A DNA stretch of 32,547 bases from Candidatus Binatia bacterium (lineage in GTDB: Bacteria > Vulcanimicrobiota > Vulcanimicrobiia > Vulcanimicrobiales > Vulcanimicrobiaceae), in NCBI GenBank assembly GCA_035541935.1, contig DATKMJ010000009.1, positions 1 through 32,547 on the forward strand, written 5' to 3'. Positions within the stretch are counted from its first letter, which is position 1, and every line of letters begins with the position of its first letter. Below, piece by piece: positions 22,454 through 30,896 of this stretch. Made by a program: the position numbers and the translations under genes. A model generated the notes under the pieces. That model saw only the letters and a list, made by a program, of their open reading frames with translations, was not told the origin of the DNA and did not search any database.

Positions 22454-23543
22454 GCGTCCGCGCCGCTTCGATGACCGGTTCGGCGCCGATCGTCAGCGTA
22501 TCGAGGTAGACGATCCGGTGGCGCAACGAGGGCGGCTTCGTCCTCGTCGCGGGGCGTTTGTGGAAGCGGCGGTCGCGCACGTAGCGCCCGACGAGATGCA
22601 TCGCAGAGCGATTCGGTTCGTCGTACCAATCCGGATGGTGCGAGAGCCAGAGGCCGATCGTGGGAATGCCGCCGCGCGCGATCGTGAAGTGCAGCGGCCC
22701 GGCCGGAATTCCGACGAAGAGGTCCACGCGCATGAGCAACGCCTTGTAGACGCGAGCGAAGGGTTCGCCGAGATCGTTGAAGAGCGCGCGAAAACCCGCG
22801 ACGCCCTCGCCGAGATCCTCGTCGTCCATCGAGACGAAGCACCACCGATCCGACGCGCGGCGCATCGCCGCGACGAACTCGCGCGCCTCGGAGCCGTCGC
22901 CCCAGTTCTTACGCGCGGCCGTGACGCCCGTGCGCGAGATCACCCCGACGCGCATCTCCGGCTCGGCGAACTGCGCGAGCCGCTGTTCGACCAGCCGCAG
23001 CGTCTCGGGATTGGGTGCAAACTCGATCGCGTTCGCGAGCGGCAGCGAGAGGTCGAGCGTGCGCAGCCGCGGCTTCGGAACGAGCAGCCGCGCGAGGTTG
23101 CGCGCCTTCGTGTGAAACGGATAGGCCCTGCGCCCTTCGGTCTCGGGATAGTCGGTCCAGAGCAGTGCGTCGGGACCGAAGCGCACGACGTTCCCGGCGA
23201 GCGGCGACGGAACCGCGAGCTCGAGCCGTTGGCCGTTGCACCGCCGCAGCTCGAGCCCGAGATTCGCAGCGCCGAACTCCGCACCGTCGCCCGGCGGCAG
23301 CGAGCCGCTGAAGAGCGGCGCGAGTGCCGCGCTCTCTTCGGCGAGGCTCACGTAATCGTCGCCGAAGCGCGTGATCGCGTAGGCGTTCGAGGGCTCGAGC
23401 AACGGAACGACGTTGCCGAACGTAACCCAGTCGCCCAAACCGTGAGGCCAGTAGACAAGGACGCGGCGGTTGCGCAACGCTGCGAAGCGTCCGCGATCCT
23501 CGCGCATCGCGGGCAGCGCCAGGCGCGTGAGGCCGTCGTTCAT
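22443..23543 (-). CDS. GT9-like (heptosyltransferase-type) glycosyltransferase
   Basis: 366 residues. The N-terminal VLVYWPHGLGDWVTFGNVVPLLE and the C-terminal DLFVGIPAGPLHFTIARGGIPTIGLW resemble ADP-heptose:LPS heptosyltransferases (family GT9), where the DSGPxH motif is here IPAGPLH. The middle (DLSLPLANAIEF, VGVISRTGVTAARKNWG) is divergent. It may add a sugar to an outer-membrane or exported glycan. The ATG overlaps the DUF2079 stop (ATGA), and the gene ends the GT4-DUF2079-GT9 unit. Family assignment rests on a few motifs. Confidence 0.72.
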   Translation of the reverse strand: MNDGLTRLALPAMREDRGRFAALRNRRVLVYWPHGLGDWVTFGNVVPLLEPSNAYAITRFGDDYVSLAEESAALAPLFSGSLPPGDGAEFGAANLGLELRRCNGQRLELAVPSPLAGNVVRFGPDALLWTDYPETEGRRAYPFHTKARNLARLLVPKPRLRTLDLSLPLANAIEFAPNPETLRLVEQRLAQFAEPEMRVGVISRTGVTAARKNWGDGSEAREFVAAMRRASDRWCFVSMDDEDLGEGVAGFRALFNDLGEPFARVYKALLMRVDLFVGIPAGPLHFTIARGGIPTIGLWLSHHPDWYDEPNRSAMHLVGRYVRDRRFHKRPATRTKPPSLRHRIVYLDTLTIGAEPVIEAARTLTG

Positions 23544-24769
23544 CGCAGCGGCACGCCGCCGCAGACCCGCTGCGGCGCGCTTCCCGCGAGGCTCGAAAAG
23601 AACGCCCGCGCATCGGTGTCGTACGCCGGGCAGTTCGGAAAGTTCGGATCCGGGTGCGGATCGAGGCGGACGTTCGCGTTGGCGGCGGCGACCGCCCAGA
23701 CGCCCTCTTCCCCGCGGCGAATCGTCGTCGCTTCGCCGCTGCCGCGGAGCGCCGCGGCGCGCGCGTAGGCGCTCCAATCGACGACGTACGGCCAGCGGCC
23801 CGGGCGCAGCACCGTCTCGTTGAAGAGCAGCGCGACGACGACCGCGCACGGCACGAGCGCGCGCGCGAAGCGCACATCGCGCGCGACGCCGAAGGCGGCC
23901 GCGACGGCGGTGGCGGCGAGCAGCGGCGCGATATAGTGCGAGCCGATGCGGCTCGGCTCGTAGTTCCAGGGTCGCATGAAGACGATCTCCGCCAGCAGCG
24001 GTGCGCCGAGCAGAAGCCGGCGCCCGATCGCCAACGGCGAGAACGCGAACGGCGCGAGGAGCAAGAGCACCATCGACGCCTTGCCGGCCGCGTCGAAGAC
24101 CTGCAGCGAGTAGCCCGGATCGTTCGGGCGCACGCCGAGCGCGCGTTCGAACGTCCAGAAGCCGACGCAGTTCGCCGTCGCCAGAACGCAGAGCGCGAGC
24201 CCGGCCCGGCGATCCCACCAGAGCGCGCACGCCGCGCCGAACCAGAGCACGAAGAGAATCTGATCCTCCTTGAGCCCCATGAGGAGTTGCGCGAAGATCA
24301 GCGCCCCCCAATACGAGCGGCGCGCGATCGCGAGCGCGCCGCCGAACGCGAGCGCCGGCACGAAGACGTTCTCGGAGAAGTTGTCGTAGGCGAGCCCCTG
24401 CGCGGACGGCGTCAGCAGATAGGCGATCGCGAGCAGGTTCGCGGTGCGCGGCTCCAAGCCGGCCGCGCGCGCGAGGAGCGCGAGCGGGATCGCGGCGACC
24501 GCAACCGCGAGCGTTTGCACGATCACGAGCGTCTCGGCGCGCGGCGCGATCGCGACGAGCGGAACGAGCGCGCCGAGCACCCAGGAGTCGTGCACCTGAA
24601 AGTGGTTGCGCCACTCGCCGTAATTCCACGACGACCCGTGCTGCAAGTTGACGAGCGTCTGCAGATACGTGCCGAGATCCGCGCCGTACCGCAGCGCGTA
24701 GAGCTTGTTGAGGTCGAGCGCGACGTAGACGAGCGCGAAGACCGAGGCGGCTACGTAGGTTGCTCGCAT
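23540..24769 (-). CDS. DUF2079 polytopic membrane protein
   Basis: 409 residues with about nine to ten hydrophobic helices. The N-terminus (DLGTYLQTLVNLQHGSSW, WRNHFQVHDSWVLG) and the region YDNFSENVFVPALAFGGALA followed by GLKEDQILFVLW match the DUF2079 pattern (DLGxFDQ..., H.DP/S, KEDxxL). The C-terminal part is periplasmic. Related proteins look like GT-C lipid-linked sugar transferases, in which an early acidic residue is catalytic; the activity of DUF2079 itself is not known to me. It overlaps the upstream GT4 gene by 19 bp and is coupled to the GT9-like gene, which suggests one glycan pathway. Confidence 0.82.
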   Translation of the reverse strand: MRATYVAASVFALVYVALDLNKLYALRYGADLGTYLQTLVNLQHGSSWNYGEWRNHFQVHDSWVLGALVPLVAIAPRAETLVIVQTLAVAVAAIPLALLARAAGLEPRTANLLAIAYLLTPSAQGLAYDNFSENVFVPALAFGGALAIARRSYWGALIFAQLLMGLKEDQILFVLWFGAACALWWDRRAGLALCVLATANCVGFWTFERALGVRPNDPGYSLQVFDAAGKASMVLLLLAPFAFSPLAIGRRLLLGAPLLAEIVFMRPWNYEPSRIGSHYIAPLLAATAVAAAFGVARDVRFARALVPCAVVVALLFNETVLRPGRWPYVVDWSAYARAAALRGSGEATTIRRGEEGVWAVAAANANVRLDPHPDPNFPNCPAYDTDARAFFSSLAGSAPQRVCGGVPLR

Positions 24770-25830
24770 CGCTCAGACCAGACGCGATTGACGATCGCGC
24801 GCAGGCGTTCGACGAATTGCGCGGGCGAGAAGCGTTCGGCGTGAGTCCGCAGCCGGGCCGCGTCGAACTTCGACTCGTCGAACGAGCGGAGCACGGCCGC
24901 GAGCGACTCGGCATTCGGCTCGTCGAAGAACGCGCCGGTCTCGTTCTCGACGATCGTCTCGAGGGCGCCGCCGCGCCGGTACGCGATCGCCGGACGCCCC
25001 GCCGCCGCCGCCTCGAGCGGCACGAGACCGAAGTCCTCCTCGCCGGGAACGACTGCGGCGCGCGCCTTTCCCATCAGTTCGTCGAGCAACGCATCGGAGA
25101 CGTAGCCGAGCATCGTCGTCGTCGTACCCCGCGCCAGTTCGCGCAACGACGCCTCCGCCGGGCCGGTGCCGGCCACTAAGAGCGGCACGCCCGCCATCGC
25201 CGCTCCCGCGATCGCGAGCTCGATGCGTTTGTACGGCAGCAAGCGCGATGCGACGATAAAGTACCCGCCGTCGCCGCGGCCGACCGTGAAGCGCTCGAGA
25301 TCGACGGGACAGTGGAGCACGTCGCTCTCCCGCCCGTAATACGTGCGAATCCGTTGCGCGACGTTCTGCGAATTCGCGACGAAGCGGGTCGGGCGCTTCG
25401 CCGCCTCGCGATCCCACGCGACGAGGCGTTTGAGCAGCGGGCGCGCCGGCGCCGGAACGTATTCATCGGACGCGAACGTAAAGCGGCTGACGGTGTTGAT
25501 ATAGCAGACGTGAACCGCGTCCGGCGGAACGCGGACGCCTTTCGCCCACGCGGTCGTCGAACTGACGATCGCATTGTATCCGGTGAAATCGAAACGCTCG
25601 AACGCCCGCGGATAGAACGGCGCGAGCGCGCGGAAGCCGCGGTTTGCGAAGGGAATGCGCGCCAAGTACGACGTGCGAACGCGGCTCGCCGGAAAGACGT
25701 CGCCGAGAAGCCGCTCGTCGTAGAGCGCGGTGTAGATCGGCGCCTCGGGCCAGGCCTGCGCGAAGCGCGCGAAGACGCGCTCGGCACCGCCGCGCTGGTT
25801 CAGATAATCGTGAACGAGCGCGACCTTCAC
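24751..25830 (-). CDS. GT4-family glycosyltransferase (WbaZ/mannosyltransferase-like)
   Basis: 359 residues of GT-B fold: MKVALVHDYLNQRGGAERVF at the start, VSSTTAWAKGVRVPPDAVHVCYINT, FVANSQNVAQRIRTYYGR, then the C-terminal domain YFIVASRLLPYKRIELAI, VAGTGPAEASLREL and VPGEEDFGLVPLEAAAAGRPAIAYRRGGALETI (E-x7-E sugar-nucleotide site). It resembles O-antigen and capsule mannosyltransferases of the WbaZ type. GTG start without an obvious Shine-Dalgarno, 6 bp after the M16 gene. First gene of the GT4-DUF2079-GT9 unit. Confidence 0.88.
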   Translation of the reverse strand: MKVALVHDYLNQRGGAERVFARFAQAWPEAPIYTALYDERLLGDVFPASRVRTSYLARIPFANRGFRALAPFYPRAFERFDFTGYNAIVSSTTAWAKGVRVPPDAVHVCYINTVSRFTFASDEYVPAPARPLLKRLVAWDREAAKRPTRFVANSQNVAQRIRTYYGRESDVLHCPVDLERFTVGRGDGGYFIVASRLLPYKRIELAIAGAAMAGVPLLVAGTGPAEASLRELARGTTTTMLGYVSDALLDELMGKARAAVVPGEEDFGLVPLEAAAAGRPAIAYRRGGALETIVENETGAFFDEPNAESLAAVLRSFDESKFDAARLRTHAERFSPAQFVERLRAIVNRVWSERCEQPT

Positions 25831-25836
25831 TCTGGC

Positions 25837-27132
25837 TTAGTCTTGCAAGCTGGTCCCGCGAGGCAGCACGAGCGCGATCGTCGGATTGCCGAGATAGATG
25901 CGCGCGACGCGCTGCACGTCCGCCGGCGTCGTCGCCGCGATCGCCGCCAGCGCGCGGTCGACGAAATCGGGCGAGGCGCTCTCGCGCGAGAAGACCGCCG
26001 CGAGCCAGGCGCGCGTCTCCAAGGTCGTCGCGTCGCCGGCGAAATCGCCGGCCGCCTCGGCCTTGAACTCTTCGATCGAGCCCTGCAGCCGCGTCGCGGC
26101 GAGCACGCCGACGATCGAGAGCGCGGTCGCAAAGGCGCGGCTCGGATTGCCGATCAATCCGCCGTTGACGTAGAGCACGAGCGTCGGCGGCGCGCGGTCG
26201 TACGCGTAGACCGCGCCGACCGATCGCGACGCGAACGTGGGCGTCACCACGCCGGGCACTTGCGCGATGTCGGAGAGCGTGCGGCGAAGGAAGGCCGCGA
26301 GCACGAGCATCGGGCCGAAATCGTTGCCCGATACCGTCGGCGCAGAATACTGCGCGATCAGCCACGGCGACGAGATGTCGCGGTGCGCGACGATCTCGCG
26401 CGTCGAGCCGGTCAATTTTGGAACGTGCACGACGACCGGCGACGTCGTTCCCGGCGGGAGCGCGGCGGCCAGCGTCGCGAGCGCATCGGCCGGAAGCGTG
26501 TCGAGCCGCCCCGCCGCGCTGACGAGCACTCCGCCGCGGCGGTAGTAGGCCCGGTAGAACGAGCGCACGTCGCTTGCGAAAATCTGCGCGAGCGAGGCCG
26601 GCGTTCCCAACTCGGGGAGCCCGGCGTTCGCCTGCGGCGACGATGCGGCGTTGAGCATGTCGAGGCCGACTTGCAGCGCCACCTGCTGCCCCTGCGCGAT
26701 CTGCGCGACGAGCGCGGCACGCGCATCGCGCACCGTGGGAGGCGAGAAGTCCGGCGCGGCGAGCGCCGTGCGGAAGAGATCGAGCACCGTGGGCGCGTCG
26801 CCGGCGAGCGCTTCGACGTAGAACCGCACGTCGGAGGGATCGACGTTGAAGCGAACGGAGCCGCCCCTGGCCGCAACTGCATCTTCGAGCGCGACGCCGC
26901 CAATCGGCGTCTTGAGAATCGTCTCCGCCGTCAGCGCGGCGAGGCCGTTCTGCTTCAGCGTCTGGCGATCGAGCCCGGCGCGTACGACGAGCGCGACGCC
27001 GACGAGCGCTGCATTGCCGTCGGATTGACGCAGGATCGTCGTTCCGCCGGCATTCTCGCTGCTCGGCGCCGGAACGGCGCCCAGCGACGTCGCGACGACC
27101 GCGGCCAGCGCGAGGAGCGCGAGCGGCCTCAT
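25837..27132 (-). CDS. M16-like protein without the zinc-binding motif (second of pair)
   Basis: 431 residues with a signal peptide (1 to about 21) and two M16-type domains. The place of the catalytic HxxEH reads GLAALTAETILK (63-74), so none of the zinc ligands is present. The later parts (SFYRAYYRRGGVLVSAAG, and PTFASRSVGAVYAYDR) are typical of the non-catalytic partner in periplasmic M16 pairs. It should be a structural or chaperone-like half of a dimer. ATG overlaps the previous stop (ATGA). No function can be named. Confidence 0.82.
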   Translation of the reverse strand: MRPLALLALAAVVATSLGAVPAPSSENAGGTTILRQSDGNAALVGVALVVRAGLDRQTLKQNGLAALTAETILKTPIGGVALEDAVAARGGSVRFNVDPSDVRFYVEALAGDAPTVLDLFRTALAAPDFSPPTVRDARAALVAQIAQGQQVALQVGLDMLNAASSPQANAGLPELGTPASLAQIFASDVRSFYRAYYRRGGVLVSAAGRLDTLPADALATLAAALPPGTTSPVVVHVPKLTGSTREIVAHRDISSPWLIAQYSAPTVSGNDFGPMLVLAAFLRRTLSDIAQVPGVVTPTFASRSVGAVYAYDRAPPTLVLYVNGGLIGNPSRAFATALSIVGVLAATRLQGSIEEFKAEAAGDFAGDATTLETRAWLAAVFSRESASPDFVDRALAAIAATTPADVQRVARIYLGNPTIALVLPRGTSLQD

Positions 27133-28439
27133 TGCGGCGGCTCTTTCTGCGGCTGGGAAGCGATCAGATCGACGACGACCGGCTTGCCGATGTACTTGCG
27201 AACGACGTCGGCAACGTATTGCGGATCGAGATCGCGCACCGACCGCTCGTAGGAGCCGCTGGCGATGCCCGGCGCGTACTGCACGTTCCCTTCGACGGTG
27301 TACCAGCCGAGGTTATCGGCGCGTTCCTGCGGCGTCTGCGTGTCGGTCGCGACGTGGTAGAGAAAGGCTTCGCGCGCGGCCTCGAACGATTGCTTGTCCA
27401 TCGGTTCCTGCAACGTGCGCAGCGCGTCGAGCACGCTCTCCTCGGTCTGCTTCTCGCGCTCGCCGCCGATCGTCACGACCATGACGCCGGGATCGTGCAG
27501 CGTGATGAACTGTCCGGTCACGAACGTGTCGCCCCGCGATCGGTCGATCGCCTTCGTAACGACGCCGGTGCGTTCGCGGAAGAGATAATCCGCGACAAAA
27601 TCCAGCGCGGTTGCGGCCTTCTCATCGGAGATCGGCGGGCCGACCCACGCGAGCCCGACGCCGTCGACCGACCCCGTCGTCGTGCTCGACTTCGCCGGCT
27701 GCGCCAGTGGCGAGTCGTACGGCGAGTCCATCGCGCCGTTACCGCCTCCATCGGTGACGGCAGTGATGCTCGACGCGTCGACGTTGCCGGCCAGCGTCAG
27801 CACCGAGTTCTCGGCGCGAAACGCGCGCTTCGCAAAAGCGCTGACCTGTTCGGTCGAGACGCTCGTCAGTTGCGAGATCGAGGTCGGCAGCGGCGGATAG
27901 TGCGCGGGACCGCTCGCGAAGATCTGCCCGAAGAGGAGATCGTGCAGGGTCGAGTCCGACTCGTAGCGCTGCTGCACGCCGAGTACCGCCGCGTTCGCTC
28001 TCGCGGTCTTCATGGCCGTATCGTCGAGCGCCGGCGCGTAATAGGCGGCCGTCATTCCCGCGACGACGCGGCGCGCCGCCGACGCCGGCACGATCGCCGC
28101 GATGCCGACGATATCGGGATAGACTTCGATGTTCAACTGGCCCCCGAGCGAGTGAACGAGCGCGTAGAGCGACTTGCCGCTCGGGAGCGGCGCGACTGCG
28201 GCGGCGGTTGCAGCCAGGTTCGAGATGCCGGGCGTCGCGTTGTCGAAGCCCGCGCCCGGAGCGCGGAACCACAGCGCGATCGCCGCGGCCCCCACGGTCG
28301 GATCGGAATCGAGGACGTACGAGCCGCCGCGCGGCAGCGTGCCGACCTGCTGCGCCATCGCGCTGCGCGCGGGTTGCACGCAAAGCAAGACCGCAGCGAC
28401 GGCAAACGTCGCGGCCGCTCGCGCAGCTCGCCCGATCAC
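27129..28439 (-). CDS. M16-like protein without the zinc-binding motif (first of pair)
   Basis: 436 residues with a signal peptide (about 1-29, ending SAMA) and M16 architecture: YVLDSDPTVGAAAIALWFRAPG, YALVHSLGGQLNIEVYPDIVGI, FAKRAFRAENSVLTLAGNV and the second half with the R/Y region FLYHVATDTQTPQERADNLGWYTV. The expected HxxEH is replaced by SNLAAT within GISNLAATAAAV (71-82). In most tandem M16 genes one partner is an active peptidase; here neither appears to be. GTG start overlaps the ftsH stop. It is probably exported to the periplasm. Confidence 0.82.
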   Translation of the reverse strand: MIGRAARAAATFAVAAVLLCVQPARSAMAQQVGTLPRGGSYVLDSDPTVGAAAIALWFRAPGAGFDNATPGISNLAATAAAVAPLPSGKSLYALVHSLGGQLNIEVYPDIVGIAAIVPASAARRVVAGMTAAYYAPALDDTAMKTARANAAVLGVQQRYESDSTLHDLLFGQIFASGPAHYPPLPTSISQLTSVSTEQVSAFAKRAFRAENSVLTLAGNVDASSITAVTDGGGNGAMDSPYDSPLAQPAKSSTTTGSVDGVGLAWVGPPISDEKAATALDFVADYLFRERTGVVTKAIDRSRGDTFVTGQFITLHDPGVMVVTIGGEREKQTEESVLDALRTLQEPMDKQSFEAAREAFLYHVATDTQTPQERADNLGWYTVEGNVQYAPGIASGSYERSVRDLDPQYVADVVRKYIGKPVVVDLIASQPQKEPPQ

Positions 28440-30355
28440 GCGGGTTCCGGGGAGATGTTCGGCGGGAGACGCGAGGGCTTCTCGGTTCGCTTCTCTTCCG
28501 CAACGGGACGCTCGGCCGGCGCGTCCGGCGACGCGGCCGCTTCGGCGCCGCTATTGCGATCGAAGGGACGATCTTCGAGGATCGCCCTGACCTCTTCGGC
28601 CTCGACCGTCTCGTACTCGAGCAGCGACGCGACCATCCGTTCGAGTTTCTGCCAGTTCGTACTGAGGATCTCTTTGCCGTTCGCGTAGCACGACTCGATG
28701 ATGGATCGCACCTGGGCGTCGATCTTGCTCGCGACCTCTTCGGAGTAGTTACGCTCGTCGCCGAAGTCGCGGCCGAGGAAGACCTGATGCGCGCCGCGTC
28801 CGTACTGAATCGGGCCCAAGTCGCTCATGCCGTACTGCGTCACCATCCGGCGCGCGAGTTCGGTCGCCTTCTCGAAGTCGTTGCTCGCGCCGGTGGTCAC
28901 GTCGCCGAACTTGATCTCTTCGGCGAGCCGTCCGCCGAGCGCCATCGTGATCTGCGCGATGAGTTCCTCGCGCGTCACCTGATAGCGGTCGTCTTCCGGG
29001 AGCGACCACGTGAGGCCGAGCGCCATGCCGCGCGGGATGATCGTCACCTTGTGAATCGGATCGGACTTGTCGAGCAGGCCGCCGAGGATCGCGTGACCCG
29101 ACTCGTGATATGCGGCGATGCTCTTTGCCTTCGCCGACATGACGACGGATTTGCGCTCGGGGCCGACCATCACGCGATCGATCGCCTCGTCGCAATCGAT
29201 CATCTCGATGACGTTCTTATTGCGTCGCGCGGCGAGCAGCGCCGCTTCGTTCAACAGATTCTCGAGATCGGCGCCCGAGAAGCCCGGCGTGCGCTTGGCG
29301 AGCGTCTGGAGCGAGACTTCCTTGCCGAGCGGCTTGTTGCGCGCGTGAACCTCGAGGATCTTCTCGCGTCCCTTGAAGTCGGCGCGGTCCACGATGACCT
29401 GACGGTCGAAGCGGCCGGGGCGCAGGAGCGCGGGGTCGAGCACGTCGGAGCGATTCGTCGCGGCGATCAGGATGACGCCGGTGTTCTGATCGAAGCCGTC
29501 CATCTCGACGAGCAATTGGTTGAGCGTCTGCTCGCGCTCGTCGTGACCGCCGCCCAAACCGGCGCCGCGCTGCCGTCCGACCGCATCGATCTCGTCGATG
29601 AAGACGATGCACGGCGCGGATTTCTTCGCTTGATCGAAGAGATCGCGCACGCGCGACGCGCCGACGCCGACGAACATCTCGACGAAATCGGAGCCGGATA
29701 TCGAGAGGAACGGCACGCCCGCCTCGCCGGCGATCGCGCGCGCGAGCAGCGTCTTGCCGGTTCCGGGCGGGCCGAGCAGCAAGACTCCCTTGGGAATGCG
29801 CGCGCCGAGCGACTGGTACTTCTTCGGATACTTCAAGAAGTCGACGATCTCGGCGAGCTCCTCTTTCGCCTCGTCGACGCCCGCGACGTCCGCGAAGGTA
29901 ACCTTCGGACGATTCTCCGAGAGCATCTTCGCGCGCGAGCGTCCGAACGAGAGCGCCTGACTGCCGCCGCTCTGCGCCTGGCGCAGGATGAAAAAGAGCA
30001 GGAGCACGGTGATCGCGAGCGGTCCGAGCGTCATGAGACTCGAGAGCAAGCCGGTGTTCGATTGCTGATCGAACGAGATCGCGCCGCTCTTGACGCGCTT
30101 GTAGACTTCGTCCACGAACGTCTGATCGACGTTCGGCACGGCGACCGAGTACTTCGTTCCGTTCGCGAGGTCGCCGACCGCGTTCAGGCCGGTGGCGTGG
30201 AACGACTGAACTTGACCGGCTTCGAGCTTCTGATAGAAGGCCCCGTAGTCGAGGCGCGTCTCACCCTCGCTTGGTTGAACGAAGCGTTCCACGATGATGA
30301 AGACGGCGATGACCGCCAGGATGATGAGGATGATCGACCGGAGATGTTTGCTCAC
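28436..30355 (-). CDS. ftsH: ATP-dependent zinc metalloprotease FtsH
   Basis: 639 residues: two membrane helices (about 7-23 and 106-124) around a small periplasmic domain, the AAA+ module with Walker A GPPGTGKT (195-202), pore loop FVEMFVG, Walker B VFIDEID (251-257) and the SRH arginines (LRPGRFDRQ), then the M41 protease with HESGH (417-421). It unfolds and degrades membrane and short-lived cytosolic proteins. GTG start. The order tilS-hpt-ftsH is widely conserved. A possible own promoter lies within hpt. Confidence 0.97.
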   Translation of the reverse strand: MSKHLRSIILIILAVIAVFIIVERFVQPSEGETRLDYGAFYQKLEAGQVQSFHATGLNAVGDLANGTKYSVAVPNVDQTFVDEVYKRVKSGAISFDQQSNTGLLSSLMTLGPLAITVLLLFFILRQAQSGGSQALSFGRSRAKMLSENRPKVTFADVAGVDEAKEELAEIVDFLKYPKKYQSLGARIPKGVLLLGPPGTGKTLLARAIAGEAGVPFLSISGSDFVEMFVGVGASRVRDLFDQAKKSAPCIVFIDEIDAVGRQRGAGLGGGHDEREQTLNQLLVEMDGFDQNTGVILIAATNRSDVLDPALLRPGRFDRQVIVDRADFKGREKILEVHARNKPLGKEVSLQTLAKRTPGFSGADLENLLNEAALLAARRNKNVIEMIDCDEAIDRVMVGPERKSVVMSAKAKSIAAYHESGHAILGGLLDKSDPIHKVTIIPRGMALGLTWSLPEDDRYQVTREELIAQITMALGGRLAEEIKFGDVTTGASNDFEKATELARRMVTQYGMSDLGPIQYGRGAHQVFLGRDFGDERNYSEEVASKIDAQVRSIIESCYANGKEILSTNWQKLERMVASLLEYETVEAEEVRAILEDRPFDRNSGAEAAASPDAPAERPVAEEKRTEKPSRLPPNISPEPA

Positions 30356-30362
30356 GTTGTGG

Positions 30363-30896
30363 CTAGACCGTTTGACCCTCTCGTAGCTCGGCTAGGTAAG
30401 GGAGATTGCGATAGACTTCCTTATAGTCCAAACCGTAACCTATAGCAAAGACGTTCGGGACGGTTACGCCCCGGAAATCTATCGCGACCTCCACCTCCCG
30501 CCGCGCGGGCTTGTCGAAGAGAACGCAGGTCCTCAACGTCGAGGTCCGTCGCCCCCTAAAGTGATTCTTCAGGAACGCTAGCGTCACTCCATTGTCGGCG
30601 ATCGCATCGGCCAGCAGCAGGTTCTGACCGCGCACCGGCAGCGTGCAATCCATCGCCAGACGAGGGGCGCCCCCGGCGCTCCCCGCCGCCCCGTACCGTT
30701 CGACGCACACGTAATCCACCATGATCTCGTTTGGACCGTCCGGCTGCCGGCCGAGCGCGCGCGCCAGGTCGGCGGTCAGGCAGATCGCTCCTTTCAACAC
30801 CCCGACGAGAAGTAGCGGTTGCCCTCGATACGCCTGCGCGATCTCAGCAGCCAAGCGCTCGATAGTTACCTGGATCTCCTCGGGCGACAGGATCAC
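30363..30896 (-). CDS. hpt: Hypoxanthine phosphoribosyltransferase (altered PRPP motif)
   Basis: 177 residues: ILSPEEIQVTIERLAAEIAQAYRG, LLLVGVLKGAICLTADLARAL, LFDKPARREV and the C-terminal VFAIGYGLDYKEVYRNLPYLAEL, all typical of Hpt, which makes IMP/GMP from PRPP and a purine base. The PRPP loop, normally EDIIDTG, reads DAIADNG (97-103): the catalytic-base aspartate is kept, but the second acidic residue is Ala98 and the threonine Asn102. The GTG was chosen because it overlaps the tilS stop (GTGA) and gives the family start. The last 35 codons contain several A/T-rich codons rare elsewhere in the window. Confidence 0.92.
   Translation of the reverse strand: MILSPEEIQVTIERLAAEIAQAYRGQPLLLVGVLKGAICLTADLARALGRQPDGPNEIMVDYVCVERYGAAGSAGGAPRLAMDCTLPVRGQNLLLADAIADNGVTLAFLKNHFRGRRTSTLRTCVLFDKPARREVEVAIDFRGVTVPNVFAIGYGLDYKEVYRNLPYLAELREGQTV
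30420..30448 (-). promoter_or_regulatory. Possible ftsH promoter inside hpt
   Basis: On the minus strand TTGCTA (30443-30448), 17 bases, then TATAAG (30420-30425), giving 9 of 12 consensus bases. It falls in an A/T-rich run of codons in the hpt end, unlike the surrounding GC-rich coding sequence. The start point would be about 60 bases before the ftsH GTG. Confidence 0.35.

Noticed and set aside
22443-24914. 823-residue minus-strand frame covering the GT9-like and DUF2079 genes
   Set aside because: Only its last 366 residues resemble a protein family. The upstream part is an arginine/alanine-rich shadow of the DUF2079 gene in another frame.
25312-30445. Very long plus-strand frames (518, 646 and 745 residues) opposite the M16 and ftsH genes
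   Set aside because: Rich in Arg, Asp and Glu with no motifs, and antisense to clearly conserved genes; typical of GC-rich mirror frames.
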